Positions 34,260 to 47,043 are shown, numbered from the stretch's first letter. The stretch: 64,000 nt of DNA from Nannochloris sp. 'desiccata' (GCA_019044685.2 JAGTXX020000003.1:1550001-1614000); one strand, 5' to 3'. A program made the numbers and translations. Notes: generated by a model not told the origin, from the letters alone.

Positions 34260-36719
34260 ATGCAGGCTACTGGAGGCTCTTCTACTCTTAATACGAGCTC
34301 TGGCTTCTTGTCCGGTAGCTCTGTGGGAACTCGTGGACTCCACTCTACCCGCGCTAGACAAAGCCATGGAAATGCTCGCTTCAACGTGGTAAGTTGCGAG
34401 ATATTCAGCATTTAAATTGCATGGGTTCATGATATATGGATATAGTCCTACGCTTTTGCAAAGGAATTTTAACCTCATTTTGGCGTGTTTTGTTCTGAAT
34501 AATCGCAGATTGCCCATGCTGAGCCTAAATTGGTGTTGCCTGAGACTTCTCTGGTCATTCCCACCCCCAAATATTGCGATAGCCCTTATCAGACTGTCCG
34601 CAGGACTACTCGCACCATCAATGTGAGCAGTGCTTTGAATTCTATGCTTTATTTTCCCCTGTTTTATTCCTCATTGCACTGTCGGCAAAAGAATTAGTAT
34701 GTCGACTTCTTACCTCTTCTTTTGATCTTGCAGATTGGTAGCGTAAATGTCGGTAGCGCTCATCCCATTGCTCTTCAGACCATGACCACCACTGACACTC
34801 GCGATATCGAGGCTACTGTAGCCCAGGTCAAGCGCTGCGCTGACGCTGGTGCCGACATGGTTCGTATCACAGTACAGGGCAAAAGAGAGGCTGAAGCGTG
34901 CATGAAAATCCGCGAACGTCTCTTCCAGGACAAGTATGACACCCCTCTTATCGCTGATATCCATTTCCAGCCTGGGATTGCCATGATGGTTGCTGAGGCT
35001 TTTGAGAAGATTCGTATCAATCCTGGAAACTTTGCTGATGGTGCCAAGAAGTTTGATGTAATCAATTATGACGATCCTGCTCAGTTCAAGGCTGAACAAC
35101 AACAGATCCGTGACACTTTTGCCCCCCTGGTCGAGAAATGCAAGTCTTTAAATCGTGCTATTCGTATTGGTACCAATCACGGTTCCCTCTCTGCTCGTAT
35201 TCTTTCTTATTATGGAGATACCCCACGTGGCATGGTCGAATCTGCATTTGAATTCGCTGATATCTGCCGCGATATGGATTATCACAATTTCTTATTCTCC
35301 ATGAAGGCTTCCAACCCCTTGGTCATGGTGCAAGCGTACCGCCTCCTTGCTGAAGAACAGTATTCACGAGGCTGGGACTACCCCTTGCATTTGGGTGTCA
35401 CTGAAGCTGGTGAAGGTGAAGATGGACGTATGAAGAGTGCTATTGGTATTGGTGCTTTGTTAATGGATGGTCTTGGTGACACTATTCGTGTTTCTTTAAC
35501 TGAAGATCCAGAATATGAAATTGATCCATGCAGCCGATTAGCTAATTTGGGTAAAAAGGCAGATACTGAAAGATGGAACGTTGCTCCTTTTGATGAGCAC
35601 CGTGATACTCACTTGTTTAGTCGCCGTGTTGGGCATTTACCTGAGAGTAAAGCAGGTGAAGCTTTGGATCTCTCTACTATGCTCCACAGAGATGGCAGCG
35701 TGCTCAGCGCCGTGGATATTAAAGAATTGGATCAGCCTGAGTTACTGTACCGTAAACTTGGTGCTAAATTGGCTGTAGGAATGCCTTTCAAGGATATTGC
35801 TACCTCGGATTCTATCCTAATGTACTCTTTACCTGCGTCCTCTGATGTTAATGGACGTAGAGCATTACGTCGCCTGCAAGAAGTAGGTGTCCATGTCTTG
35901 GCCCCTGCTGAAGTATTGGCATCTGATCCTTTACCTGATGCAGTAGCTGTGATGCAGCTTGCTGTAGCTGCATCTGCTCACCGTGCTGGTGGTGTCAAGC
36001 TCCCCTCTGGTGCTGCCCGTCTTGCGGTTTTTGTTGATGGTTCTGAATCTGATGCTGATTTGGCCACATTGAAGGACATGGATGTGGCGATGGCATTACT
36101 CAAAACTGCACCTGGTTTGTCTCGTGTACACACTTCTCGCCGTGTATTTGAGGTGCTCCGCCGTAATGAGATCCATGTCCCTGTCATTCATCACGCTGCC
36201 TTCCCTGATGGTGTTGATCGTGATGAAATTATTATTAATGGTGGTTCTCAAGTTGGTGCTTTGATGGTAGATGGACTTGGTGATGGTTTAATGATTGAAT
36301 GTGCAACTGAAGATCTTGATTTCCTCCGTACTACTTCCTTTGGTCTTCTCCAAGGTTGCCGCATGCGTAATATTAAAACTGAATACGTCAGTTGCCCTTC
36401 TTGTGGTCGTACTTTGTTCGATCTTCAAGATGTGACTGAACAGATTCGTACCAAGACTGGTCATTTACCTGGTGTGTCTATTGCTGTCATGGGTTGCATT
36501 GTAAATGGACCTGGTGAGATGGCTGATGCTGATTTCGGGTATGTTGGTGGTGCACCTGGAAAGATTGATTTGTATGTGGGCAAAGAGGTTGTGAGGAAGG
36601 GAATTTCTATGGATGGTGCCCCTGATGAGTTGATTGAACTTATTAAAGAGCATGGTAGGTGGCAAGATCCTCCTGTAGAGGAGGAGGCCGATGCTGATGC
36701 TGCCGCTGCTGTCGTCTAA
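34260..36719 (+). CDS. ispG: 4-hydroxy-3-methylbut-2-enyl diphosphate synthase, plastid plant-type
   Basis: Three exons, 34260-34388, 34509-34622 and 34734-36719 (all phase 0), giving about 742 residues, the length of plant HDS. The first 45 residues are a Ser/Thr/Gly/Arg-rich transit peptide. The TIM-barrel domain begins INIGSVNVGSAHPIALQTMT; the [4Fe-4S] ligands lie in SCPSCGRTLFDLQ (about 633) and MGCIVNGPGEMADADFGYVG. A large insert of about 270 residues between barrel and iron-sulfur domain is present, as in plants and apicomplexans. The enzyme makes HMBPP in the MEP isoprenoid pathway, using ferredoxin-derived electrons in the plastid. Exons 1 and 2 are set by splice signals and phase; exon 3 is unmistakable. 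Confidence 0.94.
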
Positions 36720-37776
<1,057 letters not shown>

Positions 37777-37931
37777 CCAATAGTAGGCGTAGTAGTACAG
37801 CAGTGATAATGATGTAAATCTGATTAAAATTAAATATTCCCCGTTATATCTCCTTTGCGTTCTGCCGATTCTTTCTTACAATTGTAAGTACACAAATATC
37901 ACCAACAAAAAAACCAAAAGTAATTAAATTT

Positions 37932-40519
37932 CTAAAGCAATGGCCCTATAATAGCAGCACCACGATCATCCCATTCATTGACTATACTCTTAACAATACC
38001 TTCTTGGTAGGCACCAAGCTTCTCTGTCAATCCCTCAGATACCTTATTCAACACTTCCTGCGCTTCTCCACGCTTTGTTGCTACTTTACTTCTCTCATCA
38101 GGCGTCAATAGTTCTAAATATTGGTCAGCACGACGGGTTGCAGCACGGACAGCTTGACTGCGTATACCAGCCGACTCTTCAAATCTGCGTAAACCAGATT
38201 CCATGAGTAATGCTGCAGATGCATTATCATTGCATCGAGCATAGCTGCCAGCAATATTACTTAAAACACGCAGCGTCAGTGTTGCCACTCCAGCAGCATC
38301 TTGTTCCCAATCTGATTCCAATTCCAGAACTTGAGCTAAAGACATTGCTTCGGGGAAAATACATGGATGATCAGGTGTCCCTGCATATTGCTGTTTCACT
38401 TGTACTGCCTGTTCTAACAACTGCCGAGCACGTGCTCGTTCACCAGGCCCACCCAAGGCAAGAGTTCCTGCAACGTTTCTTAATGCCCACACTCTCTCTG
38501 CAATAGGAGTTTTTGCTTCTTTATCAGCCATACGTGCTGCGCGGATCTCTTCTGCATCCGGCCATTCTTCTTCTAAAAGTTTTGCTGCAAGTTCAGATTG
38601 GCGAGCTCGCTCACGTTCTGCTCTGCGTGTCTTTTCAGCAGGGGAGACATTCGCTGCTGCCAAGACTGCAGCCTCAATAGCTACGGGATTATCACTCCCA
38701 AGAGCAGTTGCAAGTGCAGCGGCATAGGCTTCCAGCGAATCAGGTGCAGCTCCACGTACAAGCTCTGCCAGCTGTTTCCTAACTAATGCGGCAGCTCCCT
38801 CAAACCAGGCTGGAGCATCACTACTGCGTGCAGGGCGATCAAACAGCATACGATTCAAGAAATGTGCTAATTCTAAAGCACTACCTAGTGTCTTGGGCGT
38901 ATTTCTCAACGATTTTGGCATCTCACTGCCACCTAGATCTTTATAGAATGATTCATTTTCTACCTCCATCGTGTTTTGTAGAATATCAGAGACAGCCTTA
39001 TCAGCCTCGCCAGCTTCTATTAGACTAATAGCCTGACCCAATACTATTTCCGTACGCTGATGATGATTTTCAGGCAATACACCAATCTCTGTTCGTACTT
39101 GGAAAGCATCTTTCTGTTCACCCGCAGAAGGAGCATCTCCAAATTTCGTTAAAGCATTCTCAGCACTGCGTAACGCAGCAACAACACAACGAGCTGTAGC
39201 CATTGCCATCCAGTGATCCTGTTCTGGTAGTTCCATTGCACTCATAGGTCCAGATCCAGTCATTGCTTGTAACCTCATGGCAGAAGCAGCAGCGTTACAG
39301 GCAGCACGAACAGAAGGGCCAACTGCAAATGGTGCAGCCATCACAGCATCATCTAAACTAGCATAATCACTATTGAGTGGAGAACCTTGACCACCTAATA
39401 AGCTACCAGTAGTAATTGAGAGCCTCACTGCAGCTTCCTTATCTAAAGGACCAGGTAAAAGTGTACCTCGAGGCGGTCGTTGCACTGCTACACTGCCTTC
39501 TAATCGAATAGCAAATCTTTGCTTTTCTTTTTCTAAACTTTTACGTTCTTCAGCTCGTAAGCGCATAGCCTCTTCTTCAGCTTTACGTTCCTCCTCTGCT
39601 TTACGATGCCGCTCTTCGATTTCCTGCTGTCGCTTTTCTTCTGCAGCTTTTAGACGACCTTCTTCCTCTAGCCGACGCTTTTCTCTCTGTTCTTCCAACA
39701 GCTGCTTTTCCTTTTCGAGTCTACTTTTATATTCTGCATCCAAAATATCTTGCTGTACTTCGTATTCTTTGCGTTTTATCTCCCGTTCAGCAGCTATTCT
39801 TGCTGCTGCCTCCGTCGCTTCTTCTCTCATCCTGCGCTGCAATTCTACCTGGCGTTGAGCCTCCTGTTTTGCACGTGCAGCAACTTCTTCTACCCGCTTG
39901 GCATCTTCACCTGCTAATCGTGCAGCTTCTTCAAGGCGCCAAGTTTCTCTACGTTTGCGTAGGTCAGCACTTAATGCCCGCCCACGTTCTCTATCTCTCT
40001 GCAACCTTCTCACATCTAGTCTCGCATCTTGAGAAGTTAATCTACCTAGCCGGGAAGCAAATACCACAGATAATGCCAGTATCCATGCTCCACTATCAAA
40101 AATCGCTACTGCTGGGGTATCAAGAGGTTCATAGGCAACAGCAACAGGATTATGCGCCTTATTTACTAGAGCGGCCTACGGGAATTTTAGGGAGGAAGTC
40201 ATGAGAAATAAAGATGATGTGAGCTTTGTATTATGCTTACAAAAGACTCCAATCTTACCTGTGATTCTATGTGCGATGTTTGATGCATTTCAACAGTAAA
40301 AGAGGAACCTGTGGCAGCAGTAGCAGCAAAGCTCTCTTTGCCGTCTTGGTTGCCGTCAGAAGAGGCAATGTCTCTAGAGGTGTCTGAAGCATTCGTTGGC
40401 TTTAAAACGCAACCTTTGAGGTGTTTACCACGCTTTGCACTTCGCAATGCGTGCGTTAAAGGCGATATTGCACCCAAACTGCTTAGCACAGGTGTAGAAT
40501 GTGAAGAATTTGGTCGCAT
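37932..40519 (-). CDS. large coiled-coil membrane protein, probably plastid-targeted, unknown
   Basis: Two exons on the minus strand, 40519-40259 and 40175-37932 (phase 0), giving about 834 residues. The first 60 residues are Ser/Lys/Arg-rich and nearly free of acid, like a transit peptide. A probable membrane span (AIFDSGAWILALSVVFASR) starts near residue 110. About 180 residues of Glu/Arg/Lys heptads follow, ending around EKQRFAIRL, forming a long coiled coil. The C-terminal half is Ala-rich and helical, with pairs resembling degenerate TPR units (LIEAGEADKAVSDIL, GERARARQLLEQAVQ, ARCNDNASAALLMESGLRRFEES). No family is recognised. It could tether or scaffold a plastid envelope or thylakoid complex, which is inference only. 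Confidence 0.7.
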
Positions 40520-40849
40520 GTTTATTTAGATGAAGGGTAAATTAATACAGCTATAAAGTATTAATTTGCATGGATCATTTAAAATCTACAGGTTTGCAAA
40601 TGTGGTAAGAGGATGCTTCATTATTGTTTTATTGAGCCCTTTGGCTTTGGACAAACACATCAAATAAACAGTAAATTTTCCTCTCTTTAGAAGAGCTGAA
40701 AACATTTCATTTTATTTATAAACTTTAACTAACGTGCGACAAGCTATGTCAGCATAGGGACAAGGTCAACTTCTCCAAATTAGAGATTTGGTTATTCGTG
40801 ATCACTTGGCAGTTAAAATAATAAAGGCAGCTAGCCTTGGATCCTCAAC
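40520..40849. promoter_or_regulatory. divergent intergenic region
   Basis: Contains the promoters of the divergent coiled-coil protein and YIF1 genes. No specific motif recognised. Confidence 0.35.
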
Positions 40850-42032
40850 ATGGCCAACCAATATTCAAACTATGGCCAGCACCCATGGGCTGCACAACAA
40901 CAAAATATACAGCAGCCTGGCTTCTTTGTTCCACAGGCAAGTAGAAGCTCATTCGTAATTTTGTTGTTAAGCGATCTGACCTGCGTATTCTGTTCAGACC
41001 TGCTTGCTTTATCGAAGCATACTAACTTACAATTGATGCAACTGAATCTTGCAGCAACCAGTGGGACATTCGCCCCATCACCCTACTGCTGCAGCCAGCA
41101 ACCCAACTGCCTTTGGCGACGGCGGTTTTGCTGGAGCGGCAGACCCCTTTTTGAGTGGCATGGCTGGTAATGTGCTCCGCCAGCAAGGCCAGACATATTT
41201 GCAACGTAGTCAAGCCTTTATGCAATCTAAAATGGGCTTTCTTTCTGGAGGTCTTATGCAATATTTGTTTGCCGTCACACCAGAGTATGTGAGATCAAAA
41301 CTGTTCTTGCTTGTATTTCCATTCCTGAAGAAATATAATTATGTTAGAGTTCCAGAGCAGCTATCTGGTGGTCATAAATATCTCCCTCCTCGCCAAGATG
41401 TTAATGCACCAGATTTATATATTCCCGTCATGGCCTTGTGGACATATTGCTTACTTGTCGGCATAGCACTGTTTGGCAGCGAGACGTTTAAACCGGAGAT
41501 CTTATATAACACGGTGTCTACAGCTATTGGAGCCTGGGCTGTGCACACTGTGATGCTGAAAGTGGTGCTATGGATGCTTGGGATAGGATCAACGGCCGCA
41601 TTGCTAGAGCTAGCAGCATATGCTGGCTATCCTTTTGTAGCTGCATGTATTATACTTGTAGCAAACTTGACATTAGGTAGTCTCGGATATCACGTTGTTT
41701 GGGCGTATGGAGGTCTCTGCATGGCTGTGTTTTTAGTTAGAACAATGAAGCGGGTTATCTTTTCTGAAAGCAGTCAATATAGTAAGTAGTCGTGTTTTTG
41801 CTTGTTAATTTCTTGTTCTTTTGACAGTTTGTTCAACTGCGATGATGAATGAAGGGAAGGGCTATCCGTGCATGTTGTTTCTACTGTATTCATTCTCCTT
41901 ACTAATTAAAAATTCTACTTTTTCTTTTCTGTTGCAGGTCACCAGGCAAGTCGGCACAATTATTTATTGTTGGGTCTGGCCACCTTCCAATTTCCCTTCT
42001 TGGCATGGCTGTCACGTGTACCGTCTTCATAA
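40850..42032 (+). CDS. YIF1: YIF1-family Golgi/ER-vesicle membrane protein
   Basis: Three exons, 40850-40936, 41055-41781 and 41938-42032, giving about 302 residues. The Gln/Pro-rich cytosolic N-terminus leads to FGDGGFAGAADPFLSGMAGN, VTPEYVRSKLFLLVFPFLKK and VNAPDLYIPVMALWTYCLLV, hallmarks of Yif1. Five membrane spans follow, the last supplied by exon 3 (NYLLLGLATFQFPFLAWLSR). Yif1 partners Yip1 and Rab/Ypt proteins in ER-Golgi vesicle transport. Intron 1 uses a GC donor (CAG|GCAAGT) with a normal TTGCAG acceptor; the frame supports it because the joined sequence reads FFVPQ|QPVGHS. Confidence 0.88.
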
Positions 42033-42374
42033 ACAGTAGATCAATTCATTTAACTGCGCTGCACTCAATTTTTAGATCCTGTAATTGAATTATTAAGATC
42101 TCGAAAGGTACCCTGCTTGGATGCACCTGCTATAATACCAGTAGCTACATTAAGCACTACAGTTCCGAGGGAAAGAGATTTTCATTTGCGGGGTTCAGCT
42201 CTTTCCCCCTTATCTTTTCTTTTCCACTTCGACAACCTACAAAAGACACATTTGTCCTATCGACGCCTCTTAGTCCGCTTTTATAGATATAAAAAGATGA
42301 CTTATTAAATTGATTTCAATCTGTTGCACACAGTAATTGCTTGATCATCCTTTCCCTCCGAAAATAAATTAGAA
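42033..42374. other. intergenic, no gene recognised
   Basis: A short open frame at 42117-42308 has no recognisable features. It may hold the leader or an unseen first exon of the following membrane-protein gene. Confidence 0.35.
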
Positions 42375-43624
42375 ATGTCTGGCGCTTGTTTAACCAAGGA
42401 AGAGAAGGGCGTGGTTAGAAAAGCCTTTAAAAGGTATGGCAATTTCATGGCAGGAATCAAATTTGGTTTCGACAGTTGGTTTCTTGCTATAATTCTCACC
42501 CTTATCCTTTATTCGGATGCAATATTTCAGGTACCACGCAGCACTGCAAGTGGATAATGATGCTCGAGTAATATTGCTTGGTGTAGTCATTTATGCAGTA
42601 GCTCTCCGGCCCGTTCTAGCAAAACCCGCTCCTGTTGGAGGGCTGTTTGTTGCATTCCAAGTATTTCTTCTTGGTCTGGCAACCCTTTGGCCATATGCAT
42701 TGCGGTTATGGTCACATGATTGGCTATTATGGTGGAGAGATGAGTTCTTTATGGGACAGTAAGTTACTATTCTAATGAGAGAGATTGACGTTTGTTATTG
42801 ATTCCCTTGATTAATTTAAACATCTTGTCCCTATTTACAGTTGGCTACTACATCACATTCTTGGTCCGCGTATATTGGTTGGTGCTGGAGTTGATTTTAG
42901 GCGAAATCTGGTTTCATCAAATCCTTTATTATTTTTCCTTGGCTTTTGGTTGAGTCGACCTACAATGTGGTTTTGCGGCAATATGGTAACTTATAGAATG
43001 AAATTCTACTTGTTCGTCATATTCCAGCCAATAATTTTAGCTCTGCATTGGCCTGAAGAGCGAAAAGCTTGCCGATCTTCTGCTTTAGAGTATCCCGAAC
43101 TAACCATGGATTCTTTTGGGAGTCTTGCGGCAATATTTAGGGGATTGACACGCTCTTCTGCATGGTCACAAACGACCCCTTTTGATGATGCAATGTCAAT
43201 GTGTTGCAAAGTGGATGCTTTTTGTTCTGTAATGGTGGCTCTTGTTCTTCCTGGAGCTGTGATTTGGTATTTGGAGCGGCAGACGTGGCGAGAATTTGGC
43301 AGAGTCGATCCAGGAATGTTGACTTGGGAAGGAGGGCCTGATGAACGTCAGATATTTTCAATACAGAAAAAAATACGCAAAGCCAGCAAAAATAGAGCTG
43401 ATAAAGCTGTTTTTGATGGACGTATCGTCGCCATTTCATATGTGATCGCAGCAACACTATGGCAGCTGTTGGATGCTCCAACGCCTTCCTTCTTTGTGAG
43501 ATCTACATTATGAATTCTACGTAATTTGACTTATATGTAACAGACAAATGTGTCCCTATTTATGTATTTCTGTATGCTTATGAGCTACCTGTTGTTGACG
43601 TTGGCAAGGCGGGATCTTGTCTAA
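42375..43624 (+). CDS. multi-pass membrane protein, unknown family
   Basis: Four exons, 42375-42433, 42531-42758, 42841-43495 and 43544-43624, join in phase to about 340 residues. Hydrophobic segments are spread along the protein: VILLGVVIYAVAL, LFVAFQVFLLGLATLWPYAL, FFLGFWLSR, FYLFVIFQPIILAL, VMVALVLPGAVIWYL, AISYVIAATLWQLL, and in the last exon FMYFCMLMSYLLLTL. A polar loop (TWREFGRVDPGMLTWEGG) and a basic stretch (KKIRKASKNRADK) face one side. I do not recognise the family. Reading past the last donor (TTT|GTGAGA) stops after VRSTL; the spliced version adds a plausible seventh span and is preferred. Confidence 0.65.
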
Positions 43625-43828
43625 GGTAAGGTCTTCTTTAATTTCTTTTCAAACTTAGATGAATCTTTTATTTCCTAAAATAGATCACTTAAAAGGAAGG
43701 CTAAAAGGGGTTTGACGGCAATGTTATTTTGCACAGTTCCTGTAAAAACAGGCGAGATGAGTATGAACAGCAGCTGTTGAATAGCGACTAGATTTGGCGT
43801 GGCTACCCTGTTTCTTCTTTTCATTTAA
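43625..43828. other. intergenic
   Basis: Follows the membrane-protein stop; includes a GTAAGG that could be a donor in the 3' UTR. Nothing else seen. Confidence 0.3.
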
Positions 43829-43997
43829 TTGAACAATGCCGTGAGATTATATAATGCCAGGGCTCGTGTGAGCAGCAGCTTGTTTCCCAGGCATGTTGCA
43901 GTTTTAAATACTGTGATTGTAGTGAATAACCTTGACAGACTATTCACACTAGTAGCCTCGCGGGGGTGTTCCCCGATAAAATGCCTCCGTTCCCATA

Positions 43998-45092
43998 TTG
44001 AATTTTCAGTGTTCCCCGATTAGATTTCCTATTGAAGTTGTTGATAGCAAAGGCAGAGAGAAGTATAATAATCAGGAAGTTAAGCTGTTGTCCTCAGTTG
44101 AGTTCATCCTTATGGGTGGTAACATCTTAACGGAAGAAGCTACTATGCAGAAAATTGCTGATATTGGAGAGAGAGTAAGAATTTGGGTGAAGGAGATAGT
44201 GTCTTTTGAGGAGTTGTCTAAGCCCAAGTACTGCAAGCCAAAGAAAACAAAAGCTCCGGAGGGCTTACGTCGCAGTAAAGATGATGGCATGGAAAAGTAC
44301 ATGGCTGAGAAGGATGCGGAGACAGGAACATTAGAGGCGCCCATCAACGGTGTGGAGCTGCAAACCTCCATGGAGGAGAACAAAACAAAGAAAGCAATTT
44401 CTTCTCCCTTTTGCTCTGCACTTGAGCGTATGGAAGACCAGTCACCTGCTGTGTCGAACTGTAGTGATGGCGAGGCAGCTGAAGAAGAGTGGCTGGCGTT
44501 ACCCGACAATTTCGTCGTCAAGTTTGACAAGCCCGGTCTTTCGAAGTTGTACGACAGAATGCACCACTGCGAGTTCCTCCTCGAATACGGTGACGTCGAA
44601 TCTGGAGAGTTTAATCCAGGTGACCCCCTTGTCTTGTTTGGGGGTTTATTGCCTGATGGATCCTCTGGAGCTAGCGTGAATAACATGTTGGGTGAGGTGG
44701 TAGCGGTGGTGCTCTTGAAACGTGGCTTGGACCCGCGTGCCGGTTACAAGCAACCAGTTGAAGTTGTCGTAGATGAAGTCAACCCGAAGGTTGCATCTGA
44801 AGGCAAAATCTTCAGGTTACCAAAGCAAACGGCAGCTGGTACACGATTAATTATAAGCCCAGGAGAGTGGAGGAAGGGAGTGGAGATGAGCGTGCCGGTG
44901 GCTGCACTTTTCCCCTTTGACAAGGCACGAATAGCACCGGTGGAAATTACGTACGCCTGGGAGCATATTCCGAGCGGAGATGCTGCAGGTGAAGGTAGGA
45001 GAGGGATGGCTGGGAACAGAAAGAAAGGGAAGAAAGAACTGGCGGTAGAAGATGCTTCTAAGAAGGCAAGCAAGAGAGCCAAAAGGAATTAA
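43998..45092 (+). CDS. charged protein of unknown function, start unresolved
   Basis: A long plus-strand frame of about 364 codons whose first ATG (TTCATCCTTATGGG) is some 39 codons in, so an upstream exon or frameshift is likely. The product is acidic in the middle and strongly Lys/Arg-rich at the C-terminus (GNRKKGKKELAVED, KKASKRAKRN), suggesting a nuclear or nucleolar location. Parts look folded (DNFVVKFDKPGLSKLYDRMH, LVLFGGLLPDG, RLIISPGEWRKGVEMSVPV). No family recognised. A 12-bp direct repeat at 43966-43977 and 44009-44020 separates this frame from another open frame (43829-44023) that would be continuous with it if 43 bases were removed. It lies just before the transposon cluster and could belong to a mobile element. 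Confidence 0.4.
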   Translation: MNFQCSPIRFPIEVVDSKGREKYNNQEVKLLSSVEFILMGGNILTEEATMQKIADIGERVRIWVKEIVSFEELSKPKYCKPKKTKAPEGLRRSKDDGMEKYMAEKDAETGTLEAPINGVELQTSMEENKTKKAISSPFCSALERMEDQSPAVSNCSDGEAAEEEWLALPDNFVVKFDKPGLSKLYDRMHHCEFLLEYGDVESGEFNPGDPLVLFGGLLPDGSSGASVNNMLGEVVAVVLLKRGLDPRAGYKQPVEVVVDEVNPKVASEGKIFRLPKQTAAGTRLIISPGEWRKGVEMSVPVAALFPFDKARIAPVEITYAWEHIPSGDAAGEGRRGMAGNRKKGKKELAVEDASKKASKRAKRN

Positions 45093-45137
45093 AAGATGGT
45101 GAAGAGGCCATGGGAAGGATCCGGAATTATAGTGTAC

Positions 45138-45509
45138 TGTAGAACTATGCCTAACTGGGTGGAAGGCTAAGTTCTTAGGAACAAGATGTTCGATCGAATG
45201 CGCACAGTGGAGTCACAACTACACTGTCTTATAACCTCTAATTAGAGGTCTATAGGGTATCTAGAAGTATCAGGTGTACCTGGTTACACGAATCAAGAGT
45301 TAATCATAATTAAGAATGTGGAAAAGAGCGATGGAGAGCTATTTAGGAATTGAGTATGTAGCTTCTCAAGCTATAACGTTATAGGGCACGCAGCCATAAC
45401 GAGAGTGACTGTGTCAGACTGAGTCTGGCAGAGAATAGCTGTCCAGAGCGACGGAAGAAAGAAAAGAGACCAAAATAGAAAAAGGCAAAATAAGGCGCAA
45501 AGTGCTACA
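45138..45509 (-). repeat. LTR of Gypsy family A (copy A1, 3' LTR)
   Basis: 372 bp, with TGTAG...CTACA inverted ends on either strand, flanked internally by AAGGAGGGGATAA, a polypurine tract on the minus strand. A2 has the same LTR (358 bp); the main difference is 14 bases around the palindrome CCTCTAATTAGAGG in A1. Confidence 0.88.
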
Positions 45510-45678
45510 TTATCCCCTCCTTAAGAAAAGAGCCACGTCCTCGCTGGCTCAGAACAATGTAAGCAGACAAAGGAATCAAGGGGAAAGCAAAACAAAAGAC
45601 AATCAGCAAAATGAAAATATAAATAGACAAATCTGAAAATTTCTTAACCACGGGGAAAAAATCACATAGACAATAAAA

Positions 45679-46467
45679 TTACTTCTTTTTAGTAGGTTCC
45701 TTGATATTCTTCTTCTTTTTAGAATTAACAGTAGGCCAAGGTGGTAGCGTAGCTTCTCCACGTTTGAGTGGGTGTGCAGCATCATATTCATCAATTAAAT
45801 CTTTAATGCCGAGTAGTTGGCGGCGGGGTTCCCAAGTAGCTTCTTCAAGAGAGTAACCAAGCCAAGCTACATGATAAAACCATTCAGGGCGAGATTTACC
45901 AACAATAGTATCCCATTTACGACCAAATACATAATCGACAAGGTAGATTCCATCACCACGTGCATAACCAATCGGTGGCAGTTCCACAGTAACGCGTTCA
46001 CCAAATTCTTCAGGAGACTCTACAAAGGGATGTAAGAGTTTGACATGGAAGGTAGCATGAATTTGCATCTCATTAGGGAGTGTAAGTTTATACGTAACGG
46101 GAGACAGCACTTTAGATATCGTGAAGGGACCAATACGTCTTTCTTGCAGCTTGCGAGAAGGACCGGGCAGCTTCAAATTTTCTGTAGACAGGTAAACACG
46201 ATCTCCAACTTTAAACTCAACATGCCTTCTAGATTTATTTGCATATTCACGCTGACGTTCACGAGCACGCTCCAAATGTTGTTTAGCTTCAGTTAAAGCA
46301 GTAGCGACAGTGTGAGCCAAGGTATCAGGATTGACAGCAGCAGCAGAAGTAGGATTGAGAGCAGCACCAGGGACAAAAGGATGAGTACCATGATTCAAGA
46401 AGTACGGAGTAAACTTATGCGAAGCTTGACGAGAATTATTATAAGCCAATTCCAGATAAGGTAACAA
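45679..46467 (-). pseudogene. Gypsy A1 pol: integrase C-terminal part and chromodomain
   Basis: Frame reads LPYLELAYNNSRQ, YFLNHGTHPFVPG, then the KVGDRVYLSTENLKLPGPSRK and GPFTISKVLSPVTYKLTLP barrel segment. It ends in a chromodomain (YLVDYVFGRKW, YHVAWLGYSLEEATWEPRRQ) and a Lys-rich tail. Chromodomain integrases guide chromoviruses to heterochromatin. It is cut off from its integrase core by the LINE at 46468. Confidence 0.85.
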
Positions 46468-46883
46468 AAAAATTGGAAAAATAAGCATATGGAAAAAAAG
46501 AGAAAAAGATGGAGTAATTTGGATCTGCGGCAAGAAGACGGAGCAAGCGGTGGCACAGTTTTTCTGTTGCTGCTATGTAGCTCCGGATAACTGTACAGGA
46601 CGTCCAAAAAATGAAGAAGAATGGTTTAGCAAGCTCGAAAAAGAAATATCTGAAGCTAAAGATTTAGGAGAAGTGCTGGTGGCTGGTGATTTTAATGCCC
46701 GCATCGGTGCTGCATCTGAATTTAACCGCCTCGATGTTGATGGTTCTAACGCTGACGCTGAAGTTGATACCACAATCATGGAAAATGATTTATCAAACAC
46801 ATCTGATCTAAGATTTAGTGTAGATGGTACAGTTTCCTCTAGAGGTGGTATTCTGCTTGATATGTGCGAGATGACTGGGTTAC
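46468..46883 (+). pseudogene. LINE endonuclease (EEP) domain, first piece
   Basis: Open from the truncated 5' end. Contains EEWFSKLEKEI and the apurinic-endonuclease-like motif VLVAGDFNARIG, which holds catalytic Asp and Asn residues. The N-terminal endonuclease residues are absent. At 46884 the frame is interrupted by the left LTR of Gypsy B inside MCEMTGL. Confidence 0.85.
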
Positions 46884-47042
46884 TGTCACAGACTGACTCA
46901 CTCCTTTCTTCCTTGAGATTCCTTTAGATTCTCTTCTTGAATCCGATGCTGTTGATTGCTGAACACTCTTTAATTGTTATCTAAAAGTGCTGTAACGTTG
47001 ATTTGCTGAATAGAAAGTTGCTAGAAGAGTTAAACTCTAACA
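46884..47042 (+). repeat. Gypsy B 5' LTR
   Basis: 159 bp, starts TGTCACAG and ends CTCTAACA; matches 51864-52022 throughout. Very short for a gypsy LTR. Confidence 0.95.
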
Positions 47043-47043
47043 C

